From: Alteromonas sp. MMG017
GTDB lineage: Bacteria; Pseudomonadota; Gammaproteobacteria; Enterobacterales; Alteromonadaceae
Length of the DNA stretch: 64,000 bases
NCBI RefSeq assembly: GCF_018100795.1
Contig: NZ_JAGJDY010000005.1
Span: forward strand, 294,750 to 358,749
Direction of reading: 5' to 3'
A model generated the notes under the pieces. It saw only the letters and a list, made by a program, of their open reading frames with translations. It ran no database searches and was not told the DNA's origin. Position 1 is the stretch's first letter. Every line of letters begins with the position of its first letter. The position numbers and the translations under genes are program-made. Positions 9,995 to 19,993 of this stretch are shown here, piece by piece.

Positions 9995-10478
9995 ACTCAC
10001 TTACTCGCCATGGAGACATGCAGTAGGAATGCTAATTCTTATTGCTGCTTTAGGTTTCAGTATTGTAAATTTACCCGAAGCCGTATGGACTTGGATAAGT
10101 CCAAGTTGGCTTTGGTTGTGCGCGCTGATGTGCATAGCGTTTTGCCGGAATGCATGGCGTAAATTAAGCAAACCGACAGCGGCGCCATCTAACGATGTTT
10201 ACACGCTTACAGACGATGGTTCATTGCGGGCGTTGATGGTATCGGGTGAAGAGGTTTATTCGCCAGCGGTGAATCTTCATAAATCGTCATTATTGTTTCC
10301 ATGGGGTCTAACCCTAAATGTGGAACGAACTGCGCGAAAATGGTACCAGCCGTATTACGAGCATGTACGCTGGGTATTAAAAGGTGAATGCTCTGAGGCA
10401 GATTATCGGCGGCTTTGCCGAGCAATAATCTTCGCTCAAGGAGCAGGCCAAACAAGGAATAACATTGATGTTTCGTGA
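9975..10478 (+). CDS. YgfX/CptA-like inner-membrane protein
   Basis: About 167 residues if started at the GTG at 9975, 20 bases inside the sdhE end; the longer frame from 9903 would overlap sdhE far more. Two adjacent membrane segments (AVGMLILIAALGFSIVNL and WISPSWLWLCALMCIAF) are followed by a cytoplasmic domain, the topology of E. coli YgfX (CptA). YgfX was proposed as a membrane toxin paired with SdhE, a role that has been disputed. Identification rests on topology, the LTLN/W-rich C-terminal region and its place after sdhE. Confidence 0.65.
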   Translation: MSKYRVKLTYSPWRHAVGMLILIAALGFSIVNLPEAVWTWISPSWLWLCALMCIAFCRNAWRKLSKPTAAPSNDVYTLTDDGSLRALMVSGEEVYSPAVNLHKSSLLFPWGLTLNVERTARKWYQPYYEHVRWVLKGECSEADYRRLCRAIIFAQGAGQTRNNIDVS

Positions 10479-11322
10479 GTATGCAAAAGCTTTGTTTAAA
10501 CGTGTCGATACCCGACAGTTAATGCAATTCAAACCACCCACATTACCGCCTCGCATTTACACTAAGCAGATTAATATTGATAACAAACACTACGGTGCGT
10601 TCTGTCAAGAAGTGGCGTGGCCAGATGCAGCAACCATGCATCCTTTGTATCTGCAAATGCTGTCTTTGCCCCTTCAAATGCAGTGTTTGCTTGATAAGAA
10701 AAGCCCGTTTCCTTTGCTAGGATTAATACATGCTGCCAATCGGGTAGAAGTGCTAGAGGAATGCGATTTAAGCGAGACGTTTGAATGCCGCGTGCGATTC
10801 AGCGATGTTAGACCGCACTCGCGTGGCTGGGAAGTTGATGTTTCCTTAGACGCTTTTCAACAAGGGCGCTGTGTTTACAAAGCAATCAGTAGCTACTTGG
10901 TGAAGGTGAAAGCGGTACACGTGGCACCTAGAGCTCCGCTGCAAGATACCACTGAAAGCTGTGTCGATAGCCCTAAAAACTTGCTTGCAGAGCTCGATGT
11001 TACGTCGGACACCGGCCGACGCTACGCGAAAATTTCCGGCGACTATAACCCCATTCATTTATTTGGACTAAGTGCCAAAGCGTTTGGTTTTAAACGCCCA
11101 ATTGCCCATGGAATGTGGACACTTGCCCGCGCGTTATCATTTGTACCCGTATCGGATGGTCAGCATATTTCAGATGTGGTTTGTCGTTTTAGACGACCCG
11201 TTATGTTGCCTTGCAGCATTAATATCTATCAAATGTGCCGTGATGAAGACCGCTCCATTCTGGAGATTACCAGCAGTGATGATCAGCAAGTACATTTAGA
11301 TGCAGAGGTATCGACACTTTAA
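10468..11322 (+). CDS. MaoC-like hot-dog dehydratase family protein
   Basis: A 284-residue protein from the ATG at 10468, overlapping the preceding gene by 11 bases. The C-terminal half carries the MaoC/(R)-hydratase signature: SGDYNPIH followed by GFKRPIAHGMW, with the Asp and His of the catalytic dyad. The N-terminal half looks like a second, degenerate hot-dog fold. Such proteins hydrate trans-2-enoyl thioesters in fatty-acid or polyhydroxyalkanoate metabolism. The substrate here cannot be told, and the link to sdhE-cptA may be only positional. Confidence 0.75.
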   Translation: MFREYAKALFKRVDTRQLMQFKPPTLPPRIYTKQINIDNKHYGAFCQEVAWPDAATMHPLYLQMLSLPLQMQCLLDKKSPFPLLGLIHAANRVEVLEECDLSETFECRVRFSDVRPHSRGWEVDVSLDAFQQGRCVYKAISSYLVKVKAVHVAPRAPLQDTTESCVDSPKNLLAELDVTSDTGRRYAKISGDYNPIHLFGLSAKAFGFKRPIAHGMWTLARALSFVPVSDGQHISDVVCRFRRPVMLPCSINIYQMCRDEDRSILEITSSDDQQVHLDAEVSTL

Positions 11323-11469
11323 TTTGCAGTTGAAGTTGTTATTTCGATACGATATCAAAGCGGTGATGATTAACCGGTAAGTCGACCTGTTTAGTTCGGT
11401 GTATTCAAAAAATAACAAATCGAATTCAACGTTTAGCGCAAGGTAAAACGTGAAGCGCAAGGTAAATAG

Positions 11470-11527
11470 AAAAGCCCACTTCTCAATATAGCGAAGTAAA
11501 CATGCTGTATTAGGAAGCGGGCTTTTT
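11470..11527 (+). terminator. Probable terminator of the sdhE-cptA-maoC-like transcript
   Basis: AAAAGCCCACTTC (11470-11482) pairs with GAAGCGGGCTTTT (11514-11526) with one G-T wobble, across a 31-base loop, ending in a T-run. The rest of the 271-base gap between 11322 and 11594 shows no gene. Confidence 0.6.
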
Positions 11528-11593
11528 GTATTTCTATTGTAATGCCAAGTCACCTTGGGGCTTTAAGGGGCGGTGTTAACTCACCCCCCAAAG

Positions 11594-13255
11594 TTAAGAA
11601 ATAAGTGTCCCTGGCACCGAAGGTAGCGCATCTTTCTCGGGACACAAAAAGGTAGGCGTCGGATTTTCAATTTGCCCAGGATGATCTAGGTTGAAGTGCA
11701 GCCCCCGACTTTCTTTTCGTTGCATAGCGCAGCGCACAATCAATTCAGCTACGGTAACCAAGTTCCTTAATTCAAGAAGGTTATTACTTACCCTAAAGTG
11801 TGCGTAGTATTCGGCAATTTCTTGTTCCAGCAAGTTTATCCGCCGCATAGCGCGTTCTAACCGTTTATCGGTGCGAACAATGCCAACATAGTCCCACATA
11901 AATAGGCGTAGTTCGTGCCAGTTATGCTGAATAATAACTTCTTCATCAGAGTCTGATACCTGACTTTCATCCCAAGGCAAAATGGCTTCTTCACAGGAAG
12001 CTGAAGGTAACGTAGAGATAATATGCTCGGCGGCAGCACTGGCAAATACAACGCATTCAAGTAGCGAGTTAGAAGCCATGCGGTTTGCGCCGTGTAAGCC
12101 GGTATAGGCAACTTCTCCTATCGCGTACACGTTGGCTAAATCTGTTTTTCCATTAAAGTCGGTTACCACACCGCCACAGCTGTAATGGGCTGCGGGCACC
12201 ACTGGAATAGGCTCTCGGGTGATATCTATGCCTAATGAGCGGCATTTACGATAGATATTTGGAAAGTGTTTAACAATAAAGTCAGCAGGCTTATGACTGA
12301 TATCTAAATACATGCAGTCAGCCCCAAGGCGCTTCATTTCATAATCGATGGCACGGGCAACCACATCCCTAGGTGCTAAATCGCCACGCTCGTCAAACTT
12401 GTGCATGAAACGGGTGCCATCGGCGTGACATAAGTTCGCGCCTTCACCACGAAGTGCTTCGGTAATAAGAAAGTTTCGGGCTTGCGGGTGGAATAAACAC
12501 GTAGGGTGGAATTGATTAAATTCCATATTGGCAACACGACAACCCGCTCGCCACGCCATTGCAATACCGTCACCGCTTGATACATCTGGGTTAGAGGTAT
12601 ATTGGTATACCTTGCTTCCACCGCCCGTCGCTAGTGAAATAAAGGGCGCGCGAATAACTTCAACATGCTCTTGTTGGCGGTTCCATACATACGCACCAAT
12701 AACCCGCTTTTTATCATCCTTCGATGGAATAAGGTCGATAGCGTTGTAACGTTCAAAAACGTGAATGTTAGGGTGAGCAGAGACAGCATCATTTAATGTT
12801 ATTTGCAGCGCTTCACCGGTGGCATCGGCGGCGTGAAGAATGCGTCTGTGACTATGCCCACCTTCGCGGGTAAGGTGGAAACGTTCTTCACCAGACTCCG
12901 TTGTTTCGGTATCAAAGGGCACACCGTAACCAATAAGCCAGCTTAGCGCTTCTTTTGCTCGTTCGGTAGTAAAGCGTACGGCAGGCTCATCACATAAGTC
13001 GCCGCCCGCTTTTAACGTATCTTGCACATGAGCATCGATAGAGTCTTGCTCATCGAACACCGCAGCAATGCCGCCTTGGGCATACCGGGTAGACCCTTCA
13101 TTACGATCGCTCTTGCTGAGCACAATAACCTGACAGTGGTCGGCAAGCCTAAGTGCAAGGCTAAGCCCCGCGGCGCCGCTACCTATAATCAGTACATCAC
13201 ATCGATGTTCAATGGAATTTGATGTGGAAGTTAGTGAAGATGACACTGATTTCAT
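11594..13255 (-). CDS. nadB: L-aspartate oxidase
   Basis: A 553-residue flavoprotein catalysing the first step of NAD synthesis: oxidation of L-aspartate to iminoaspartate with fumarate or oxygen as acceptor. The N-terminal FAD fold has GSGAAG at residues 25-30. The [15 protein letters not shown] segment, the HRRILH motif and the active-site Arg region ([15 protein letters not shown]) are all present. C-terminal helical domain complete. Divergent from rpoE exactly as in E. coli. Confidence 0.96.
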   Translation of the reverse strand: MKSVSSSLTSTSNSIEHRCDVLIIGSGAAGLSLALRLADHCQVIVLSKSDRNEGSTRYAQGGIAAVFDEQDSIDAHVQDTLKAGGDLCDEPAVRFTTERAKEALSWLIGYGVPFDTETTESGEERFHLTREGGHSHRRILHAADATGEALQITLNDAVSAHPNIHVFERYNAIDLIPSKDDKKRVIGAYVWNRQQEHVEVIRAPFISLATGGGSKVYQYTSNPDVSSGDGIAMAWRAGCRVANMEFNQFHPTCLFHPQARNFLITEALRGEGANLCHADGTRFMHKFDERGDLAPRDVVARAIDYEMKRLGADCMYLDISHKPADFIVKHFPNIYRKCRSLGIDITREPIPVVPAAHYSCGGVVTDFNGKTDLANVYAIGEVAYTGLHGANRMASNSLLECVVFASAAAEHIISTLPSASCEEAILPWDESQVSDSDEEVIIQHNWHELRLFMWDYVGIVRTDKRLERAMRRINLLEQEIAEYYAHFRVSNNLLELRNLVTVAELIVRCAMQRKESRGLHFNLDHPGQIENPTPTFLCPEKDALPSVPGTLIS

Positions 13256-13372
13256 GTATTTTTGTATATATTAAACGAGCAAAGGTTCGGCAAGTCTAAA
13301 GGATGAGTGGCAAAACACAATGATCCAGATGGCTTTGTCTCAGCATTTTTAACTATTTTTAATGCTTACACC

Positions 13373-13400
13373 GAACTTTTTGCAACAGTGTGCGTCTATA
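13373..13400 (+). promoter_or_regulatory. Sigma-E-type promoter of rpoE
   Basis: GAACTT (13373-13378), a 16-base spacer, then TCTATA (13395-13400). This matches the envelope-stress sigma-E consensus (GAACTT, 16 bases, TC-rich -10) and implies autoregulation. Its position supports a translation start after 13400 rather than the longer open frame. Confidence 0.75.
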
Positions 13401-13450
13401 TCAATGCTTGTGAGAGCTATTGGGTAGTTGAAGTAGGAGTAATGGCTCGA

Positions 13451-14029
13451 ATGAGCGAGCAGATAACCGACCAACAATTGGTCGAAAAAGTACAGCGTGG
13501 CGATAAAAATGCATTTAACTTACTGGTAACTCGCTATCAGCATAAAGTCATGCATTTGGTATCGCGCTATGTAAAAAACAGCGGTGATGTGGCTGATGTT
13601 ACCCAAGAAGCGTTTATAAAAGCTTATCGGGCATTACCAAACTTTCGTGGTGACAGTGCGTTTTACACTTGGTTGTACCGTATCGCGGTAAACAGTGCTA
13701 AAAACTATCTTGTTGCGCAAGGAAGAAAGCCACCCGCTAGTGATGTCGACGCAGACGAAGCAGACTTTTACGAAGGCAGTGATGCGCTTAAAGAGCAATC
13801 CACGCCAGAACGTAGTTTGTTAACGGATGAAATTGAAGAAACCTTATTTAAAGTGGTGGAAAAGTTACCTGATGACCTTCGCATGGCGATAACCCTTCGT
13901 GAAATAGAAGGGCTAAGTTATGAGGAAATTGCAAATGTGATGGCGTGCCCAGTAGGTACCGTTCGTTCACGAATTTTCCGAGCGCGAGAGGCTATCGATA
14001 AAGTGATTCAGCCATTGTTAGAAAATTAA
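13451..14029 (+). CDS. rpoE: RNA polymerase sigma factor RpoE (sigma-E)
   Basis: A 192-residue ECF sigma factor for envelope stress. It matches E. coli RpoE closely along its length: RYQHKVMHLVSRYV, DVTQEAFIKAYRAL and FYTWLYRIAVNSAKNYL in region 2; MAITLREIEGLSYEEIA and PVGTVRSRIFRAREAID in region 4. I start at MSEQ, the family start; an ATG at 13442 would add three residues. The upstream AGGAG at 13435-13439 fits either one imperfectly. The open frame back to 13307 crosses the promoter and is not coding. It heads rpoE-rseA-rseB-rseC. Confidence 0.96.
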   Translation: MSEQITDQQLVEKVQRGDKNAFNLLVTRYQHKVMHLVSRYVKNSGDVADVTQEAFIKAYRALPNFRGDSAFYTWLYRIAVNSAKNYLVAQGRKPPASDVDADEADFYEGSDALKEQSTPERSLLTDEIEETLFKVVEKLPDDLRMAITLREIEGLSYEEIANVMACPVGTVRSRIFRAREAIDKVIQPLLEN

Positions 14030-14118
14030 ATATAATGAAAATGAACTTTCATTATATTGAGCAGACTAACAGCTGTGTTAGGGTATTAATTGATCACAGT
14101 TGATCAGGAAATGAATTT

Positions 14119-14718
14119 ATGACGCAACAGCAAGAAAATTTGTCCGCTTTCATGGATGGCGAAATAGATGGCGATGCAATCATTGATGCGATTAAGCAAG
14201 ATGAAGAATTGCAGGCCAAATGGCAACGTTACCATGTTATTAGGGGCGCAATGCGCAAAGAAGCCAGTGTTGCACCGCAGTTAGATATTACTGGCAGTGT
14301 CGCGGCCGCGCTTGAAAATGAGCCTGCTATTGTCGCGCCAAAAGCTTCACGTTGGCGTTCAATTCCAGTACTCGGCAGCGTAGTTCTTGGCGGTGTAGCT
14401 CCTTTTGCAAAACAGTCTGGCCAGTTTGCCGTTGCTGCATCGGTTGCGGTAGCCGTGATTTTAGGTGTTCAACACTTCAATCAACCTGCGCCTACAGAGC
14501 CTTTCATGACAGCACCTACGGCAGGACCGCAGGGTGGTTTAGCGCCAGTTAGCTTAGAGCAAACGCGTGCATTGCCTCGCAATGACATGAACGAAGTATT
14601 AGAGAAAAAGCGTAAAATCAATGCACTTATTGCCGATCACGAGCAGCAAGTTAAATTGAAACAAGCGCAAGAATCTGAAACTGACGATGCCGAGGCGAGT
14701 GCAGATAACCGCCCGTAA
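14119..14718 (+). CDS. rseA: Anti-sigma-E factor RseA
   Basis: A 199-residue single-pass inner-membrane protein. The N-terminal cytoplasmic domain (LSAFMDGEIDGDAIID) binds and inhibits sigma-E. A transmembrane helix lies at about residues 103-119 (FAVAASVAVAVILGVQ), and the periplasmic part is the target of DegS and RseP cleavage and of RseB binding. The gene sits between rpoE and rseB. An 11-bp inverted repeat (14030-14057) lies between rpoE and rseA. Confidence 0.92.
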   Translation: MTQQQENLSAFMDGEIDGDAIIDAIKQDEELQAKWQRYHVIRGAMRKEASVAPQLDITGSVAAALENEPAIVAPKASRWRSIPVLGSVVLGGVAPFAKQSGQFAVAASVAVAVILGVQHFNQPAPTEPFMTAPTAGPQGGLAPVSLEQTRALPRNDMNEVLEKKRKINALIADHEQQVKLKQAQESETDDAEASADNRP

Positions 14719-14776
14719 GCAGTTCATACGACGCTTAATAAGAATATCGTTTAATGAAAATAGATTATCGTAATAA

Positions 14777-14810
14777 CGTACCAGCACTTTTAGTGCTGGT
14801 ACGCGTGTTT
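14777..14810 (+). other. Terminator-like hairpin between rseA and rseB
   Basis: A perfect 12-bp stem (14777-14788 with 14092-style partner at 14092 excluded; the pairing arm is 14792-14803) closes a TTT loop and is followed by CGTG and TTTTT. It lies after the rseA stop and before the preferred rseB start, so it could partly terminate transcription within the operon and lower rseB and rseC relative to rpoE and rseA. Confidence 0.6.
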
Positions 14811-14858
14811 TTAGCCCAAGAAAAAGTAAGTATTCGTCTTCGCGCCTTCATCAAAGCC

Positions 14859-15956
14859 ATGACCTATGCCCTTATAGTGTCTTTAGGTTTATCGTTTAGC
14901 GCCGCAGCGCAAGAAAGCGAATCTGTGCAAAATACATCTCCAGAACGCGCTGAAACGTCGCCGTCGACGTTGCCCTCAACTGCAGATGCTTCACTAACTT
15001 CGGCCCAGGCAGCACCTCAATCAGTACCTCATGCCACTGATGTAGTTGTCGTGAACCCCCATCCTCAAACAACGTCAGATTGGCTTATGCAATTAAGTGA
15101 AGTGGTGAAAACCCAAAACTTTGAAGTTGCTTTTGTTCAAAGTCGAGCGGGCCGCGAAACCATTCCCTTTTTATGGCGTCATGGTGTGCTAGAGGATGGC
15201 ACCAGTATGGAGCAACTCAATTTACAAAATGGGCCAGGCCGCGAGCAAATTCGTGTTAATGGTATTGTAAGTGTGTTTGAGCCTGATGTATCGCCTTATA
15301 GTCTTCGTTCTGAGTTTATCAATGGGCCTATCCCCAGCGAACTGCTTCATCATCCTGATAGATTAAAAAGCGGTTATGAATTTGTCTCTGTGGGCAGAGC
15401 ACGCGTTGCAGGTAGACCCGCTCAACAAATACGTATCGTTAGCCGCGACAATAGTCGCTTCAGCTACCAGCTATGGTTAGATGAAGATTCAGGCATGGTA
15501 CTGAAACTTAATATGCTTGATTTGCAGGGCGGATTGTTAGAGCAGATTCAAGTAACCTCACTTAAAATAACCGATGCCCCTGACGACTATTTCGCACGTA
15601 TTAATCAAGCGTCTTTACCTAAGCCAATGGCATTAACGCAAAAGCAATCGCGCCAACCAAATTGGGAAGTTAAGTACTTGCCTAATGGTATGGAAGAAGT
15701 ACGTGGTGATACTCGTCGCCTGGCCTTAACCGGGCAAGTGGTAGAATATAAAATGTACAGTGATGGCTTGGTCGATGTGTCTGTTTATGTGCAGCCAGCA
15801 AAAGATGCCCTTGGTGGTGATTTAGTGCTTAGGAATGATTTGAGTACATTTTTAACGCTTACCGATGGAAATACGCAGGTGACCGTGGTGGGTGAAATAC
15901 CACTGCAAACCGCAAATGCTATTGCTACCTCGCTTTCTCCTACGGCAGATAAATAA
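14859..15956 (+). CDS. rseB: Sigma-E regulatory protein RseB
   Basis: A periplasmic protein that binds RseA and shields it from proteolysis until lipopolysaccharide or lipid signals arrive. From the ATG at 14859 it has a normal signal peptide (ALIVSLGLSFSAAA, cleavage before QESE). The open frame continues back to 14754, but that region encodes the hairpin described above and would give an overlong n-region. After the signal there is a linker of about 60 residues rich in Ser, Thr and Pro, not seen in E. coli RseB. The two RseB domains follow (W..HG.LEDGTSMEQL..; GMEEVRGD.. C-terminal). Confidence 0.88.
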   Translation: MTYALIVSLGLSFSAAAQESESVQNTSPERAETSPSTLPSTADASLTSAQAAPQSVPHATDVVVVNPHPQTTSDWLMQLSEVVKTQNFEVAFVQSRAGRETIPFLWRHGVLEDGTSMEQLNLQNGPGREQIRVNGIVSVFEPDVSPYSLRSEFINGPIPSELLHHPDRLKSGYEFVSVGRARVAGRPAQQIRIVSRDNSRFSYQLWLDEDSGMVLKLNMLDLQGGLLEQIQVTSLKITDAPDDYFARINQASLPKPMALTQKQSRQPNWEVKYLPNGMEEVRGDTRRLALTGQVVEYKMYSDGLVDVSVYVQPAKDALGGDLVLRNDLSTFLTLTDGNTQVTVVGEIPLQTANAIATSLSPTADK

Positions 15957-16396
15957 TGATTACTGAAACCGCGCGTGTTGTCGCAATAGAAGGCGATCTT
16001 ATTACTGTCGAGGCTGCCATTAAATCGACTTGTAGTAGTTGCCAAGCCCAAAGTGACTGTGGCACGGGTGCTATATCCAGAGCATTAGCACCTAAAACTC
16101 AGCAGCTAACGTTACGTTCACCTATGCCGGTAACGATAGGGCAAGACGTAACCGTGGGTGTACCTGAAGAAGGGGTGTTAAGTGCCTCCGCGTGGCTGTA
16201 TTTGTTGCCTCTAACGGTTTTTATCGCGGTCTTTGCCCTTGCAAATGCCACGCTATCTTCTATTGGGCTTAGCCATGAATTGTGGGGGGGGCTACCCGCC
16301 GCCGCATTTACCTTTGCAACTTATAAAGCCATCGCATTTAAACTTAAACGGCTTGATAAAGGTAAGTTTCAACCCGTACTATTGAATACTATTTAG
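15956..16396 (+). CDS. rseC: SoxR-reducing / sigma-E regulatory protein RseC
   Basis: A 146-residue inner-membrane protein. A small N-terminal domain with cysteines C26, C29 and C35 (CSSCQAQSDC) is followed by two membrane segments near residues 78-102 and 108-125. The family includes RseC and the RsxC-associated SoxR reduction factor. Its start codon shares one base with the rseB stop, so translation is coupled. It is the last gene of the rpoE operon. Confidence 0.88.
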   Translation: MITETARVVAIEGDLITVEAAIKSTCSSCQAQSDCGTGAISRALAPKTQQLTLRSPMPVTIGQDVTVGVPEEGVLSASAWLYLLPLTVFIAVFALANATLSSIGLSHELWGGLPAAAFTFATYKAIAFKLKRLDKGKFQPVLLNTI

Positions 16397-16602
16397 CGTA
16401 ATACTCGCGCGAATTCGGCAATATTATTACCAAAATGGCTACTTTGGCTTACACTATTCCAATCTTTGGCAATATAACCCACAAGCTTATTCGCTTTTGT
16501 GTACAGAAATGGGTAAAATCCGCACGCGCTAGCTACAACACAAACAATAGCTACCATTCTTTTTTATATTAATGAATTTTTCTGCAGGTAATTTCCAGCA
16601 TT

Positions 16603-18399
16603 ATGCAACAATCGCACATTCGTAACTTCAGTATTATTGCTCACATCGATCACGGTAAATCGACTCTGTCTGACCGTCTTATTCAACATTGTGGCGGGCT
16701 AGCCGATCGTGAAATGGCCGAACAGGTTCTTGATTCAATGGACTTGGAGCGGGAGCGTGGAATTACTATTAAAGCACAAAGCGTAACGCTTAATTACACT
16801 GCTAAAGATGGTGAAATTTACCAGCTGAATTTCATCGACACTCCAGGACACGTAGACTTTACGTACGAAGTGTCTCGTTCACTTGCAGCATGTGAAGGTG
16901 CATTGTTAGTGGTTGATGCCGGACAGGGCGTGGAAGCACAAACCCTAGCTAACTGCTATACCGCCATGGACATGGACATGGAAGTGGTACCTATTTTAAA
17001 TAAAATAGATTTACCACAGGCTGAACCAGAGCGTGTAGCCGAAGAAATTGAAGACATTGTTGGTATCGATGCCATTGACGCCGTGCGCTGCTCGGCAAAA
17101 ACAGGTATTGGTATTGAAGATGTACTAGAAGTTATTGTAAATAAAATTCCTCCTCCGGGCGGCAACCGTGAAGAGCCGCTAAAAGCGCTTATCATTGATT
17201 CATGGTTCGACAACTACCAAGGGGTAGTGTCATTAGTTCGTATCGTAGAAGGTGAGCTTTCTAAGAAAGATAAAATTCAAATCATGTCGAATGGCCAAAC
17301 TCACCAAGTTGATAAAATTGGTGTGTTTACCCCCAAAGCCCTAGATACAGGCGTGCTTCGCGCCGGTGAAGTAGGCTTTATTATTGCGGGTATTAAAGAC
17401 ATTCAAGGCGCTCCGGTAGGCGATACTATTACCTTAGCGAGACAACCCGCCGTAGGCGCTTTACCTGGCTTTAAGAAAGTTAAACCGCAGGTTTACGCAG
17501 GTATTTTCCCAATTAGCTCAGACGATTACGAAGATTTTCGTGATGCGTTAGCTAAACTAAGCTTGAACGATGCTTCATTGTTTTATGAGCCAGAAAGCTC
17601 GCAAGCGCTAGGCTTTGGATTTCGTATTGGCTTCCTTGGCATGCTTCACATGGAAATCATTCAAGAGCGTTTAGAACGCGAATACGATCTTGGTCTTATT
17701 ACTACGGCACCTACGGTAATCTACGAAGTAGAAACCACCAAGGGCGAAATTTTAAGTTGTGATAACCCGTCTAAGTTACCCGCAGTTAACGATATTGCCG
17801 AAATTCGCGAACCATTAGTTGAAGCGAATATTCTTGTGCCGCAGGAATACCTAGGTAACGTCATTACCTTGTGTGTTGAAAAGCGGGGTATGCAAACCGC
17901 TATGACGTATCACGGTAAGCAAGTGGCAGTCACCTATGAGTTGCCTATGGCTGAAGTGGTTCTGGATTTCTTCGACCGTTTGAAATCAACCAGTCGTGGG
18001 TTTGCCTCTCTTGATTATAACTTTAAGCGCTTCCAAGTCTCTGACATGGTACGTGTCGATATTATGATTAATGGCGAGCGCGTAGATGCGCTAGCCATGA
18101 TCACTCACCGTGATAATTCACAAGGCCGTGGGCGTGAATTGGTAGAGAAACTCCGTGAGCTTATTCCTCGCCAGATGTTTGATATCGCTATTCAAGCTGC
18201 TATTGGCAACCACATTATTGCGCGTAGTACGGTGAAACAATTACGTAAAAACGTTATCGCCAAGTGTTACGGCGGTGACGTAAGTCGTAAGAAAAAGCTG
18301 CTTCAAAAGCAAAAAGATGGAAAGAAAAGAATGAAACAGGTAGGTAATGTTGAATTACCGCAGGATGCATTCCTGGCAATTTTGAAGGTAGGTAAGTAA
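16603..18399 (+). CDS. lepA: Elongation factor 4 (LepA)
   Basis: A 598-residue translational GTPase that acts on the ribosome during initiation or stalled elongation. The G domain has AHIDHGKST (13-21), DTPGH and NKID. Domains II, III and V follow, and the LepA-specific C-terminal domain ends in the basic [19 protein letters not shown] stretch. It shares one base with the lepB start, forming the conserved lepA-lepB pair. The 206 bases between rseC and lepA contain no gene; TTCGCT with TAAAAT 18 bases later (near 16490-16520) is a weak promoter candidate. Confidence 0.97.
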   Translation: MQQSHIRNFSIIAHIDHGKSTLSDRLIQHCGGLADREMAEQVLDSMDLERERGITIKAQSVTLNYTAKDGEIYQLNFIDTPGHVDFTYEVSRSLAACEGALLVVDAGQGVEAQTLANCYTAMDMDMEVVPILNKIDLPQAEPERVAEEIEDIVGIDAIDAVRCSAKTGIGIEDVLEVIVNKIPPPGGNREEPLKALIIDSWFDNYQGVVSLVRIVEGELSKKDKIQIMSNGQTHQVDKIGVFTPKALDTGVLRAGEVGFIIAGIKDIQGAPVGDTITLARQPAVGALPGFKKVKPQVYAGIFPISSDDYEDFRDALAKLSLNDASLFYEPESSQALGFGFRIGFLGMLHMEIIQERLEREYDLGLITTAPTVIYEVETTKGEILSCDNPSKLPAVNDIAEIREPLVEANILVPQEYLGNVITLCVEKRGMQTAMTYHGKQVAVTYELPMAEVVLDFFDRLKSTSRGFASLDYNFKRFQVSDMVRVDIMINGERVDALAMITHRDNSQGRGRELVEKLRELIPRQMFDIAIQAAIGNHIIARSTVKQLRKNVIAKCYGGDVSRKKKLLQKQKDGKKRMKQVGNVELPQDAFLAILKVGK

Positions 18400-19304
18400 T
18401 GGCCAATTACTTTTCGCTTATTTTAGTACTTCTAACGCTAACCACAGGGCTTGTTTGGCTGGTGGATAGCATGGTGTTTGCGCCAAAGCGAAAGGCGCGG
18501 TTACAGGAATCGGCAAAAGCGGAAGGGGCCAACTTTGCAGGCGAGCCACAGCTTCCTTACTTGGTTGATACCTCGCAGCAAATATTTCCAGTTATCGCTT
18601 TTGTGTTGGTATTGCGTTCGTTTATTTACGAACCATTTCAAATTCCATCAGGCTCGATGATGCCAACCTTGTTGGTGGGCGACTTTATTCTGGTTGAGAA
18701 GTTTTCTTATGGAATAAAAGACCCTGTATTTCGCAGTAAACTGGTGGAAACCGGCGTACCAGAGCGTGGCGATGTGGTGGTATTTAAATACCCGGAAGAC
18801 ACCTCTGTAGATTACATCAAACGTGTTATCGGGTTACCTGGCGACACCGTGGTATATCAAGATAAACAAGTTTATATCAAGTCTAAGTGCGAAGGTGCTG
18901 CGAAAAACTGCGGTAAGCTTACGGCTATGCCATTAGATTTTGTGGGTCGTGACGAATTTGTGCAGGATATGGCTAAGCTTATGCGTTACACAGAAACGCT
19001 AGGTGACAATGAGCACGATATATTACGCCACCCAGTTAGAGAAATTTCTTCAAGTAACTTCTATACTCAGCCAGGTACACGCAGCAATGAATGGATTGTA
19101 CCTGATGGTCATTATTTCGTATTAGGCGATAATCGTGACAACAGCCGAGACAGCCGTTTTTGGGGCTTTGTACCGGATGAAAACTTAGTAGGTAAAGCCG
19201 TTGCCATTTGGATTTCATTTGAATTCGAACGCAGCCGCGACAGTGTTTTGCCAACATGGATCCCAACGGGCGTTAGATTTGAACGCGTAGGTGGCATTAA
19301 TTAA
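18399..19304 (+). CDS. lepB: Signal peptidase I
   Basis: A 301-residue inner-membrane serine protease that removes signal peptides from exported proteins. Two membrane segments lie near residues 5-24 and 62-80. The catalytic Ser86 is in SGSMMPT and the Lys141 general base is in YIKRVIGLPGD. Boxes D and E (GDNRDNSRDSRFWGFVP) are complete. It is coupled to lepA upstream and rnc downstream by one-base stop/start overlaps. Confidence 0.97.
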   Translation: MANYFSLILVLLTLTTGLVWLVDSMVFAPKRKARLQESAKAEGANFAGEPQLPYLVDTSQQIFPVIAFVLVLRSFIYEPFQIPSGSMMPTLLVGDFILVEKFSYGIKDPVFRSKLVETGVPERGDVVVFKYPEDTSVDYIKRVIGLPGDTVVYQDKQVYIKSKCEGAAKNCGKLTAMPLDFVGRDEFVQDMAKLMRYTETLGDNEHDILRHPVREISSSNFYTQPGTRSNEWIVPDGHYFVLGDNRDNSRDSRFWGFVPDENLVGKAVAIWISFEFERSRDSVLPTWIPTGVRFERVGGIN

Positions 19305-19993
19305 TGCAGGGTATTGATAAATATATTCGCTTGAGTAAAGCGTTAGGGTACACATTTAATAATGAAGCCTTGCTAGAGCAAGCGCTAACCCACAGAAGTG
19401 CAGCAAAGCAGCACAATGAAAGATTAGAGTTTTTAGGTGATGCTATTTTAGGTATGGTCATAGGTGAAACCTTGTTTAAGCGTTTCCCCGATGTGCCTGA
19501 AGGTAAGCTTACCCGTATGCGGTCAACCTTAGTAAAAGGCGATACGTTGGCCGAACTGGCCCGTGAAGCGAGCATGGGTGAACTACTTCACCTTGGTCCT
19601 GGTGAACTTAAAAGTGGCGGTCATCGTCGCAGTTCAATATTGGCAGACGCAGTAGAAGCGGTGTTAGGCGCAATCTACTTGGACTCAGGGATGGATGAGG
19701 TCTGTAACGTTATTTACCATTTATGGGAAAGCCGTATTGAAGCGTTAAACCCCAACGCGCACCCTAAAGATAGCAAAACCCGTCTTCAAGAGTATCTGCA
19801 AGGTCGTAAGCTACCATTACCATCTTATGAAGTTATCTCTATCTCGGGGAAAGATCACGCTCAAATTTTTGAAGTGAGCTGCACGGTGACAACGTTAGAT
19901 AAGCCCGTTTCGGCCTCTGGAAATAGCCGAAGAAAAGCCGAGCAGGAAGCAGCAAGACTTACCTTGGAGACACTCGATGACACAGCCAAATGA
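19304..19993 (+). CDS. rnc: Ribonuclease III
   Basis: A 229-residue double-strand-specific endoribonuclease that processes rRNA precursors and regulatory duplexes. The catalytic signature [12 protein letters not shown] and the second acidic motif [15 protein letters not shown] are intact. A C-terminal dsRNA-binding domain begins near [11 protein letters not shown]. It overlaps era by 17 bases, the conserved rnc-era coupling. Confidence 0.97.
   Translation: MQGIDKYIRLSKALGYTFNNEALLEQALTHRSAAKQHNERLEFLGDAILGMVIGETLFKRFPDVPEGKLTRMRSTLVKGDTLAELAREASMGELLHLGPGELKSGGHRRSSILADAVEAVLGAIYLDSGMDEVCNVIYHLWESRIEALNPNAHPKDSKTRLQEYLQGRKLPLPSYEVISISGKDHAQIFEVSCTVTTLDKPVSASGNSRRKAEQEAARLTLETLDDTAK

Noticed and set aside
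13307..13450. Long form of rpoE
   Set aside because: The extra residues do not resemble any sigma factor and overlap a sigma-E promoter at 13373-13400.
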